In this document: positions 37,235 to 44,594 of the stretch, piece after piece | Layout: each line of letters opens with the position of its first letter | Numbering within the stretch: the stretch's first letter is position 1 | Assembly: GCA_026004675.1 (NCBI GenBank) | Contig: BPJP01000004.1 | Location: 124,001-188,000 of the forward strand | Source of the DNA: Gemmatales bacterium | Lineage (GTDB): Bacteria; Planctomycetota; Planctomycetia; Gemmatales; Gemmataceae | Length of the DNA stretch: 64,000 bases | Direction: 5' to 3' | Notes under the pieces: model-generated | What the model was told of the DNA's origin: nothing | Seen by the model: only the letters and a program-made list of their open reading frames with translations | The model's database searches: none | Position numbers and translations under genes: made by a program

Positions 37235-38746
37235 ATGGCGCGAGCTAAGAAGAAAGCCGGCGATTCAACGCAGGGACTGGTTATCACCCTGGTCTTTTCC
37301 GTCATCATCATGTTGGCCTCTTTAGTGGCTGCGTACATGGGTTTCGCCGAGCAGGACGCACTTCGGGAGGAAATTGCCCGGCGAGCCAACAAAGCCAAAC
37401 TGCTGGAAGCGGATCGCGACTGGCAAATGTTCCAAAAACTTCTCTTCTTATCGGCTACCGGTTATCCGCTGACCGACGAGGAAAAGAACACCACCTTGCC
37501 GTCGCTGAGTAACCGTTACGACACGGGTCGGCTTGGCGCCAACCTGACGAACAAGGAAATTGCCGACAAGCTTATTGCCCGCGTCAAGAACGACCTGGGC
37601 TGGGATCCGGCAAAGCACCAGTTTCTCGACAACTTCTTTGACCGCATCAAAAAACTTCAAGACGAGTCGAAGAAACTGCGCGAAACGTGGCAGCGGCAAG
37701 TGGCACTGAAAGAAACCGAAGTCGCCCGGCTGGAAAAAATCATCCAGAGTAAGGACGAGGCCATCGCCAAATACGAAAAGGAAATCAAAGCCCTCAACCA
37801 AAAGGACGTCGTCGACTTGAAAGGGCAGACGGCGACCTTCTTGAAGAAAGTCGACGAAGAATTGCAGGCACGGGCCAATGAAATCAACGAAATCAGAAAG
37901 CGACACGCCGCGGAGCTCGCCGACCGCGAAAAACAAATCGCCAAACTGAAAAAAGATTTGGAAGCACTCAACAACAAATACCAGACGGTCCTGGTCAAGG
38001 TCGAACCGGTCGACCTGCTGAAGCACGACAAACCCAAGGGCCGAATTATCCGTCTCGAAGGTTCCGGCAATTTGGCCTACATCGACCTGGGATCAGCGGA
38101 CAACGTGAAACCGCAACTCAGCTTCAGCGTCTATGGTCAGGACGCGACCGGCCGGCCGAAAAAAGGCAAGAACATGCCACGTAAAGCCGCCGTCGAAGTG
38201 CTCGACGTGCTCAAACCGCACCTGTCCGTGGCGCGGGTCACCGACGTTGTCGACAGCGGCCGCGATCCAGTTCTTACCGGTGATTATCTATTCAACCCGG
38301 CTTGGAGCCCCACTTTGAAAAAACATGTCTTCATTGCCGGGATTATCGACCTGACCGGTGACGGATTAGACAATACGCCTGAATTCATCCGCAATTTGGA
38401 AAAGCAGAATATCATCGTCGACGGCTACCTCGACCTGCGCGACGACAGCTTGCCGATCCGTGGCAAGATGACCTACCAGACTGACTTCCTTGTTCTGGGA
38501 GAAATGCCATCATTGGAAAACCAGGGGCAGGCCATGCCCAATGACCCGCGGAATCAACGGCTGACCGAAATCATCAAAAAGCTCAGCGAGATCCAGAATG
38601 ACGCCGGCGTTCTCGGCGTCTCGATCGTGCCTGCTCGGCGCTATCTGGAGTTGATCGGTTACCCATTGCCGAAGGTCTTCCGCAAAGCCGATTACAATGC
38701 CAAGACCGGCTTGAATATCCGCTACGCGAAACCGATGGAACGCTGA
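37235..38746 (+). CDS. membrane-anchored coiled-coil protein with C-terminal beta domain
   Basis: A 503-residue protein of a planctomycete type I do not know by name. GAGG precedes ATG 37235. A basic N-terminus is followed by one transmembrane helix (LVITLVFSVIIMLASLVAAYM, about residues 15-35). Residues 125-255 form a long coiled coil (LQDESKKLRETWQRQ, KDEAIAKYEKEIKALN, REKQIAKLKKDLEALN). Residues 265-380 form a beta domain (GRIIRLEGSGNLAYIDLG, KAAVEVLDVLKPHLSVARV, DPVLTGDYLFNPAW) resembling the FlgT C-terminal fold. The C-terminal part has a Rossmann-like or BRCT-like feel (HVFIAGIIDLTGDG, NIIVDGYLDLRDD). It is likely a periplasm-facing structural protein; function unknown. Confidence 0.83.
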   Translation: MARAKKKAGDSTQGLVITLVFSVIIMLASLVAAYMGFAEQDALREEIARRANKAKLLEADRDWQMFQKLLFLSATGYPLTDEEKNTTLPSLSNRYDTGRLGANLTNKEIADKLIARVKNDLGWDPAKHQFLDNFFDRIKKLQDESKKLRETWQRQVALKETEVARLEKIIQSKDEAIAKYEKEIKALNQKDVVDLKGQTATFLKKVDEELQARANEINEIRKRHAAELADREKQIAKLKKDLEALNNKYQTVLVKVEPVDLLKHDKPKGRIIRLEGSGNLAYIDLGSADNVKPQLSFSVYGQDATGRPKKGKNMPRKAAVEVLDVLKPHLSVARVTDVVDSGRDPVLTGDYLFNPAWSPTLKKHVFIAGIIDLTGDGLDNTPEFIRNLEKQNIIVDGYLDLRDDSLPIRGKMTYQTDFLVLGEMPSLENQGQAMPNDPRNQRLTEIIKKLSEIQNDAGVLGVSIVPARRYLELIGYPLPKVFRKADYNAKTGLNIRYAKPMER

Positions 38747-38835
38747 ATCAGGCAGTCGTTTCTACGCCAGCATCGAACATCCGAGATCCGGCCGCACGTC
38801 GGATTTCGGATTTCGACTTTTCGGGGGTATCTGCG

Positions 38836-40428
38836 ATGCGACAGTTCCTGTGCTTGCTCGCTTTGTCCTGGTTTTTCTGCCCGTTCGCGGGATATGCTGG
38901 CGATTTGCTTTTGCATCCGCGCTATCGAGTCGAAACCAGTCCAGGCAGCGGACGCTTTCACACCTTGACACGCGAAGCCAAATGGGAGGCGAAAAAAACT
39001 GCCATCATCGTTTGCGATATGTGGGACCTGCACCATTGCCTCAACGCGACCCGCCGTGTCCGGGAAATGGCCCCCGTTATGAACAAAGTACTTGAAGCCG
39101 CCCGCGCCAAAGGGGTGACCATTATCCACGCTCCCAGCAGTTGCATGGAAAGCTATGCCAACCATCCCGCCAGGAAGCGTGCCATCGCCACGCCACGAGC
39201 CAAAAAACTGCCCAAAGATATCGGTTCCTGGTGCCGCCGCATTCCCGTCGAGGAGCGTGCTTTCTACCCTATCGACCAGACCGATGGCGGTGAAGACGAT
39301 GATCCCCAAGCACACGCTCAATGGGTGGAAAAACTTCGCAAACTTGGCCGCAACCCCAAAGCTCCCTGGAAAGCGCAAATCGACCTGCTCGCCATCCGCG
39401 ACCAAGATTACATCTCCGACGACGGCGAAGAAATCTGGAGCATCCTCGAACAACGAGGCATCGACAACGTCATCCTGGTCGGCGTGCATACGAACATGTG
39501 CGTATTGGGTCGGCCATTTGGTCTCAGGCAGATGGTCAAGAATGGCAAAAACACCGTTCTGATGCGCGACATGACCGACACGATGTATAATCCAAAGCGC
39601 GCACCTTATGTCAGTCATTTCACCGGTACCGACCTCATCGTCGAATACATCGAAAAATATATTTGTCCGACCATAACAAGCACGGACTTCGTCGGCGACA
39701 AAGAGTTTCGGTTTGCCGACGACCAGCGGCCTCACCTGGTCATCGTCATGGCGGAAGGAGAATACGGCACCGAGGAAACCTTGCCTCTCTTCGCTCGCCA
39801 AAACCTGGGCAAAGAATTTCGCGTCAGCTTCGTTTTTGCCAACGATAAAGACCGTAACGATATTCCCGGTATCGACGTGCTGAACGAAGCGGACGTCGCC
39901 CTGTTCAGTATCCGCCGACGGGTGCTGCCAAAGAAACAAATGGAGACGATCCGGCAATTTATCGCCGCGGGCAAACCGCTCGTCGCCATCCGCACGACTA
40001 GCCATGCCTTTGCCCTGCGAAATCAGAAACCTCCTGCCGGATATTTCGACTGGCCCGAATTCGACCATGATGTCATTGGCGGCAACTATCACAATCACCA
40101 CCGTGAAGGCCCCAAAGTGAAAATCTCTGCCGCTCCCAAGGCGGACAAACACCCGATCCTTTCCGGCGTCGATGTCGATCACTTGACTGGACATGGCTCG
40201 TTGTATCGCACCAGTCCGTTGAGCAAGACCGCAACTCCTCTTCTGATCGGTTCGATTCCCAACCAAAAACCCGAACCAATCGCCTGGATCAATCGACGCC
40301 AAGACGGCGGCTTGGTTTTCTACACCTCGCTCGGCCACCGCGGCGACTTCGAGGATGCCAATTTTGTCCGCTTGCTGACGAATGCGATCCGATGGTCGGT
40401 GCGCGCCGCATCCAGGCAGACGCCTTGA
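38836..40428 (+). CDS. secreted fusion of isochorismatase-like hydrolase and ThuA-like domain
   Basis: A 530-residue protein with a signal peptide (LCLLALSWFFCPFAGYAG). Residues about 50-270 form an isochorismatase-like cysteine hydrolase: the catalytic Asp lies in AIIVCDMWD and the nucleophile Cys in GVHTNMCVLGRP. Residues about 290-525 form a ThuA-like (glutamine-amidotransferase fold) domain: LVIVMAEGEYGTEETLP, LFSIRRRVLPKKQMETI, FIAAGKPLVAIRTTSHAF, GHGSLYR and FYTSLGHRGDFED. Both domains act on small carbon-nitrogen or sugar compounds in other bacteria; here the fused, exported form has no known substrate. The gene is intact. Confidence 0.87.
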   Translation: MRQFLCLLALSWFFCPFAGYAGDLLLHPRYRVETSPGSGRFHTLTREAKWEAKKTAIIVCDMWDLHHCLNATRRVREMAPVMNKVLEAARAKGVTIIHAPSSCMESYANHPARKRAIATPRAKKLPKDIGSWCRRIPVEERAFYPIDQTDGGEDDDPQAHAQWVEKLRKLGRNPKAPWKAQIDLLAIRDQDYISDDGEEIWSILEQRGIDNVILVGVHTNMCVLGRPFGLRQMVKNGKNTVLMRDMTDTMYNPKRAPYVSHFTGTDLIVEYIEKYICPTITSTDFVGDKEFRFADDQRPHLVIVMAEGEYGTEETLPLFARQNLGKEFRVSFVFANDKDRNDIPGIDVLNEADVALFSIRRRVLPKKQMETIRQFIAAGKPLVAIRTTSHAFALRNQKPPAGYFDWPEFDHDVIGGNYHNHHREGPKVKISAAPKADKHPILSGVDVDHLTGHGSLYRTSPLSKTATPLLIGSIPNQKPEPIAWINRRQDGGLVFYTSLGHRGDFEDANFVRLLTNAIRWSVRAASRQTP

Positions 40429-40456
40429 TCACGTTGCCTCTCTTTGCCGCGCGCGT

Positions 40457-41044
40457 CTATGCGTTTTCTCGCGACACTGGACGCTGCGAGAAAACAACGT
40501 GCAGTACGAAGAGGACAATCGGAACGATCGGCAGGGCGATCCACGGCCACAATCGTTGCATCGGTGGCAACGGCGCAAGGGCTTGAACGTCGAATTCTGC
40601 TCGCGCTTCTCCTCTGCTTCCCCGGATGAACACAGTCGCTTGCCATCTGCCTTCGGCTGGAAGTTCGAAATGAGATGCGTATAAGAGCTTGTTCGTCGCC
40701 GCCTCTCGCGTAGCCCGTTGCGACAACGTCGGGCCGACTGGATCGACCCGCGTCAGCGTCAGCGTCACATCGGCATCGAGAACGGTTTCGCCGGTATCGC
40801 CATCCTGTAAAAATATACTGATATCGACGGGGCCGGAACGAAATGGCTGGGGACTAATGAAAACACTGACCTGGTAAGCACCGCATCGGTTCGAAAAACA
40901 AACGGTCCCGGCGTCGGCAAGAGCCGTGTCGCCGCGGTTCAGCAATGCGGCTACGCAGACAACGACGGCACAAAGCCACCTTGGGCCACTCCACGAACGA
41001 TCCGTTTCAATCGGACATCGCCTCAGTCTCCCACGTAGTCTCAT
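40457..41044 (-). CDS. FixH/YtkA-like periplasmic protein with C-terminal anchor
   Basis: A 195-residue protein. After an Arg-rich start comes a signal segment (WLCAVVVCVAALLN), then an Ig-like beta sandwich of the YtkA/FixH kind (AYQVSVFISPQPFRSGPVDISIFLQ, ADVTLTLTRVD, EGRWQATVFIRG), and a C-terminal transmembrane helix (LWPWIALPIVPIVLFVLHVVF). Such domains occur near cytochrome oxidase or copper genes, but none is adjacent here. The start at ATG 41044 overlaps the end of the ClpS-like gene by 38 bases in another frame; no better start was found, and both would be on one transcript. Confidence 0.72.
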   Translation of the reverse strand: MRLRGRLRRCPIETDRSWSGPRWLCAVVVCVAALLNRGDTALADAGTVCFSNRCGAYQVSVFISPQPFRSGPVDISIFLQDGDTGETVLDADVTLTLTRVDPVGPTLSQRATREAATNKLLYASHFELPAEGRWQATVFIRGSRGEARAEFDVQALAPLPPMQRLWPWIALPIVPIVLFVLHVVFSQRPVSRENA

Positions 41045-41321
41045 CGATTGTGACCTTCAAGCCGCGATTGGCGAAGCGATCGACGTACAACTCCGCTCGT
41101 TCCTTGTGGGTAACCATCAGAGTGGCCTGGCCTCTCTGCTCGGCTTGTCGAGCGCAATTCGACGCTTCGATCGCGCCGAGCCGAAGTAGTTCCATGATCG
41201 TTCGTGTTACCGACAGGATATCCCAATCAGAAGACCTGTGCAAAACAAGGCGGGACGCTGGCCGCCATGTCTGATTCGCACGGTTGAATGGGACGAGGCG
41301 ATCTCGACGTTGCTGACTCAT
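41007..41321 (-). CDS. clpS: ClpS-like Clp protease adaptor
   Basis: A 104-residue protein starting at ATG 41321 with GGAGG 7 bases upstream. The core resembles the ClpS fold: SRLVLHRSSDWDILSVTRTIMELLRL, then ARQAEQRGQATLMVTHKERAELYVDRF and GLKVTIDE, matching the beta-alpha-alpha-beta order and the stretch that contacts ClpA/ClpC. ClpS delivers N-degron substrates to the Clp protease. Typical Asp-Asp and Met residues of the substrate pocket are poorly conserved, so it may be a divergent paralogue. It overlaps the FixH-like gene. Confidence 0.68.
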   Translation of the reverse strand: MSQQRRDRLVPFNRANQTWRPASRLVLHRSSDWDILSVTRTIMELLRLGAIEASNCARQAEQRGQATLMVTHKERAELYVDRFANRGLKVTIDETTWETEAMSD

Positions 41322-41616
41322 GGCGGATCCTCCCAAATCGGACCTCCATTATAACGGTCCCGCTTGTCCATGCCGTGGAAGGTTCGCTTGGCGCTTATGA
41401 AATTGTACTTTAATCGGTCGGGTTATGCGGCCCATTCCGTTGGTAGCTATGGCAATAATTTGGAAAAACGGGGCAAGTCAGGCAGCCAGTTTTTTGGCGA
41501 ATGAGACGATTTTTCGGGCGAACTCGCCTGTATTTTCCCGCCAAAGCTCGCTATGGTGCCGCCTGCCGATGGCTGGTCATTTCGGTTTCGTCTCGCGACA
41601 GAAGGGATTCTGTATC

Positions 41617-42738
41617 ATGTCGAGCAGGGTACCGACTCTTGTTGTCACAATAGCGTTGGTCCTCACTACCTCGGGGTGTTTCGATTCGACGCGCCGGCCT
41701 ACGTTGCCGCGCCACTACACCATTCGTCCCGTTGTTCGCCATGTACCCTCTCACGATCCAGAACCGTTGGTCCGCGAAGTCGTAACGACGAAACGGAAAA
41801 AACTGAAAGGGGTGCGTCTCGTTCGCACCAAACCGGAACCGGTATCAGAAGATGAGGTTGCGCAAACCGATGATCGACCAGCTTCGAGCGACTCGATCAT
41901 CAAGATGCCCGAGCCATTGTTGCAACCTGAGATTCCCAGCGTGCCGCCCCCGCCAGCGACCGTCATCGAGGATCCGTTGACGCCGCCACCCATCCCGAGT
42001 GTGGTCAAGACGCCAACTGCGACGGGATCGACACGTACTGACGATTTGCAGAAACTTCGCGAACTTTATCGGGAAGCCCGAGCTGAATACGACTCGATCG
42101 GTTCCTATATCTGCCGCTTGCGTCGCCGCGAACAAGTCAATGGCAAAGACAAACCCGAAGAACTCTTGCTGTTCAAATTCCGGAAAAATCCCTGGAGCGT
42201 GTACTTCAAATGGCTTGGCATCGAAGGGCATGGTCGGGAAGTCGTCTACGTTAAAGGCCAATACGAAGACAAGATCCACACGCTGCTTGCTGCTGGCGAC
42301 GTCCCCTTGATGCCTGCTGGCAAACAGATTGCTTTACCTCCCGACAGCGTTTTGGTTCGATCGGCCAGCCGGCATACCATCTATGACGCCGGCATTGGCT
42401 CTCTCGTCGACCGCTTCGGGCGCTACCTCGATTCGATGGAGACAGGGCAGAATCGATATGGCACGATGAAATACGTTGGGAAACTCAAGCGACCCGAGTT
42501 CAATGAACCGTTTGATGCCGTCGAACAAGACATTCCCCCAGGCGCTGAGGCCGGTCTGCCCAAAGGAGGAAGTCGGCTCTGGCTCTTCAGCCCCAAAAAC
42601 CATTTGCCGTTACTTGTCATTACTCGCGACCACACTGGCCACGAAGTCGAATACTACTGCTACGACCGACTGCAATATCCGGTCAAACTCGACGACCACG
42701 ACTTCAATCCCGCCCTCATCTGGCGAAAGAAGTCATAA
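41617..42738 (+). CDS. DUF1571 family lipoprotein
   Basis: A 373-residue lipoprotein beginning at ATG 41617 with AAGGGA 9 bases upstream. The lipobox is LTTSGC (Cys21). Residues 25-150 are a Pro/Thr/Arg-rich linker. The C-terminal 220 residues form the DUF1571 domain: LREARAEYDSIGSYICRL-type opening, LLLFKFRKNPWSVYFKWLG, GREVVYVKGQYEDKI, LVDRFGRYLDS and a final EYYCYDRL. The domain occurs in planctomycete secreted proteins and resembles outer-membrane lipoprotein sorting folds; function unknown. The gene is convergent with the DUF1080 gene. Confidence 0.87.
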   Translation: MSSRVPTLVVTIALVLTTSGCFDSTRRPTLPRHYTIRPVVRHVPSHDPEPLVREVVTTKRKKLKGVRLVRTKPEPVSEDEVAQTDDRPASSDSIIKMPEPLLQPEIPSVPPPPATVIEDPLTPPPIPSVVKTPTATGSTRTDDLQKLRELYREARAEYDSIGSYICRLRRREQVNGKDKPEELLLFKFRKNPWSVYFKWLGIEGHGREVVYVKGQYEDKIHTLLAAGDVPLMPAGKQIALPPDSVLVRSASRHTIYDAGIGSLVDRFGRYLDSMETGQNRYGTMKYVGKLKRPEFNEPFDAVEQDIPPGAEAGLPKGGSRLWLFSPKNHLPLLVITRDHTGHEVEYYCYDRLQYPVKLDDHDFNPALIWRKKS

Positions 42739-42742
42739 CCAA

Positions 42743-42768
42743 GACGGACGGCGATTTTGCCGTCCGTC
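42743..42768. terminator. strong hairpin between convergent genes
   Basis: GACGGACGGC, a six-base loop GATTTT, then GCCGTCCGTC form a perfect 10-bp stem just after the DUF1571 stop. There is no T-tract on either side. It may act as a bidirectional terminator or mRNA 3' stabiliser between convergent genes. Confidence 0.5.
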
Positions 42769-42843
42769 GACTTGGCGCTCGATACGTCCGCCGGCTTCTC
42801 GGTGCATCAGAGCAAGAGCAGAGCCGGGCCTGGCTATTGCGTT

Positions 42844-43581
42844 CTATTTCAAGCTGGTTTTCAAAGGCAAAAGCCAAATGTTACGATATTGCACCGGGTT
42901 GCCGTGGTCCTGCAACATGATTGGCCCCGGCGTGCAGGGATCGCCGCCGATACCTCCACGCGTCGTATCAACGGGGATTTCGACATTGTCGTGGATTTTA
43001 ATACCGTTGTGAAAAACGGTGATGCGCGGATGAGCGATCTTCTTCCCATCCTTGCAAACGGGTGAGTGAAAAATGATGTCGTAGCTCTGCCAGATCGTGG
43101 GAGCCTTGCAGGCGTTGACCTTGGGAGCGGCCACGCCATAAATCGCACCGCAATCGTTTTTTTGGCTCTTCAGCCCGTAACTATCGAGCACCTGGACTTC
43201 ATATCGGCCCTGGAGGTAAACGCCGCTGTTGCCACGGGCTTGTCCCTTTTTGTCCGGCATATACGGCACCCGAAATTCGACGTGGAGCTTGAAGCTGCCG
43301 TCAAAACGCTGCCTGGTCATGATGCTGCCGCCCTGGACCTGCATGGCGCCGTCGATCAGTTTCCAGGTGGCGGCGCTTTTGCCGTTGGTTTTTACCCAGC
43401 CATCGAGTGATTTGCCATCGAACAGGACGATAGCGCCTTTGGGTGGGGGAACGCTCTTGACGTGTTGACCGTCTTCCGGCTTGGCCAGTTTCAGATCGCT
43501 AATGTCCCCATATTGTGCTTGAGCACAGCCAACCACAACCAAACTGCCCAATGTGGCGATCAACCAATTCTGCTGTTGCAT
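42844..43581 (-). CDS. secreted DUF1080 (3-keto-disaccharide hydrolase-like) protein
   Basis: A 245-residue exported protein with a signal peptide (LIATLGSLVVVGCAQAQ). The DUF1080 concanavalin-like beta sandwich is clear: GAIVLFDGKSLDGWVK, WKLIDGAMQVQGGSIMT, FKLHVEFRVPY, GNSGVYLQGRYEVQVLDSYG, CGAIYGVAAP, WQSYDIIFHSP, GPIMLQDHGNPVQYRNIWL. Planctomycetes have many copies, usually tied to polysaccharide breakdown, and some family members hydrolyse 3-keto sugars. AAGGAG precedes ATG 43581. A possible broken small gene ends 12 bases upstream. Confidence 0.9.
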   Translation of the reverse strand: MQQQNWLIATLGSLVVVGCAQAQYGDISDLKLAKPEDGQHVKSVPPPKGAIVLFDGKSLDGWVKTNGKSAATWKLIDGAMQVQGGSIMTRQRFDGSFKLHVEFRVPYMPDKKGQARGNSGVYLQGRYEVQVLDSYGLKSQKNDCGAIYGVAAPKVNACKAPTIWQSYDIIFHSPVCKDGKKIAHPRITVFHNGIKIHDNVEIPVDTTRGGIGGDPCTPGPIMLQDHGNPVQYRNIWLLPLKTSLK

Positions 43582-43593
43582 TCGTCTTTCTCC

Positions 43594-43837
43594 TTAGATG
43601 CGAGTCCTAGCGAGACGGATATCGGCTGATTGTATGCCGTCGGCATGGTCGAAGTAAAGCAGCAAGCTGGTTTAGATTTTCGGGAAAATCTTGTGCCGGG
43701 TCGACGTACCCCTGCTTGTTGTTCCCATCGAGTTGCCCGAAGGGAAATATCGATTGCGGGTGGTGTGGACAAAGATGCCAAGCTACGGACCAAGATTCGT
43801 TGTCGTCAAACCTTGGGAACAGACCTTCGCTTTTCAA
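43594..43837 (-). pseudogene. possible broken small gene upstream of DUF1080
   Basis: The minus strand reads a protein-like stretch (SWSVAWHLCPHHPQSIFPF, GQLDGNNKQGYVDPAQDF, ENLNQLAA). Removing one T from TTT near 43664 lets it continue YFDHADGIQSADIRLARTRI to a TAA at 43594, only 12 bases before the DUF1080 start and beside its ribosome site, an operon-like spacing. I find no ATG start and do not recognise the family; the frame is open further upstream to about 43900. It may be a remnant, a frameshifted gene, or a chance reading of a recurring intergenic element. Confidence 0.3.
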
Positions 43838-43980
43838 GTGGTGAAAAGGAACGGAGCTGCCAGAGATTGAGAAATTCTGGGAGCGTTCACTTGCCCATCG
43901 CTTGGCGTTCGTGGGTCCGGAACGGGCGCGATGGGCATTTGTGGGACAAATCTCGCCATCTTTCCTAAATTACCAACTCC

Positions 43981-44325
43981 ACCGTTAACTAACGGTGATT
44001 CCAACGACCGTCGCGGCGTCAGCGCGACAAGCGGACCGTCAACAAACGGTGATTTCGGCGAGCGTCGCGGTGTCAGCGCGACGAGCGGACCGTCAACTAA
44101 CGGTGATTTCGGCGAGCGTCGAGGCGTCAGCGCGACGAGCGGACCGTCAACAAACGGTGATTTCGGCGAGCGTCGAGGCGTAAGCGCGACAAGCGGACCG
44201 TCAACAAACGGTGATTTCGGCGAGCGTCGAGGCGTAAGCGCGACAAGCGGACCGTCAACTAACGGTGATTCCAACGAGCGTCGCGGTGTCAGCGCGACAA
44301 GCGAACCGTCAACAAACGGTGATTG
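43981..44325. repeat. tandem repeat array, seven copies of a 54-bp unit
   Basis: Units begin with ACCGT(C/T)AAC(T/A)AACGGTGATT at 43981, 44035, 44089, 44143, 44197, 44251 and 44305, a constant 54-bp period; the last is partial. Each unit has two inverted repeats: ACCGT/ACGGT with a 6-base gap, and (G)TCGCG/CGCGA(C) or its variants flanking the middle. The copies differ at a few positions. The period is a multiple of three, so both strands look open, but composition and symmetry argue for a non-coding array. There are no spacers, so it is not CRISPR. It lies 120 bases from tRNA-Lys. Confidence 0.9.
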
Positions 44326-44447
44326 GCGAAGCTTTTTGGTACCAGCTTGTGAAGTGAATGATGGTGTGAGGCCATGAGCTTCGACCATGACCTTTTGTCA
44401 AGGCTGACGATTTTCTACTCTCCATCTATTCTGCCCTGCGATAGAAA

Positions 44448-44520
44448 TGAAGGCGGTGGGACTCGAACCCACGACCAACGGATTAAAAGTCCGTTGCTCT
44501 ACCGACTGAGCTACGCCTCC
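44448..44520 (-). tRNA. tRNA-Lys (anticodon UUU)
   Basis: The minus strand gives a 73-base cloverleaf: acceptor GGAGGCG pairing with CGCCTTC, D arm GCTC..GAGC, anticodon stem ACGGA/TCCGT with loop CTTTTAA (anticodon TTT), and T arm GTGGG/CCCAC around TTCGAGT. The discriminator is A and CCA is not encoded. No tRNA fragment or integrase suggests an integration site. Confidence 0.96.
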
Positions 44521-44594
44521 GGATACAATTTTACCGAATTGCTTCTGGATGGCAAACTGCTCGGGTTCATCTCCGTGAATTTCTTTGCGCAGTC

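Noticed and set aside
43981..44325. CRISPR array
   Set aside because: The units are directly adjacent with no unique spacers, and no cas gene is nearby.
43834..44388. Repeat-containing proteins on both strands of the 54-bp array
   Set aside because: Both strands are open only since the period is a multiple of three. There is no ribosome site or recognisable domain, and the inverted repeats suit non-coding DNA.
44448..44520. Integration site at tRNA-Lys
   Set aside because: No integrase, duplicated tRNA 3' end or foreign-looking block flanks the tRNA.
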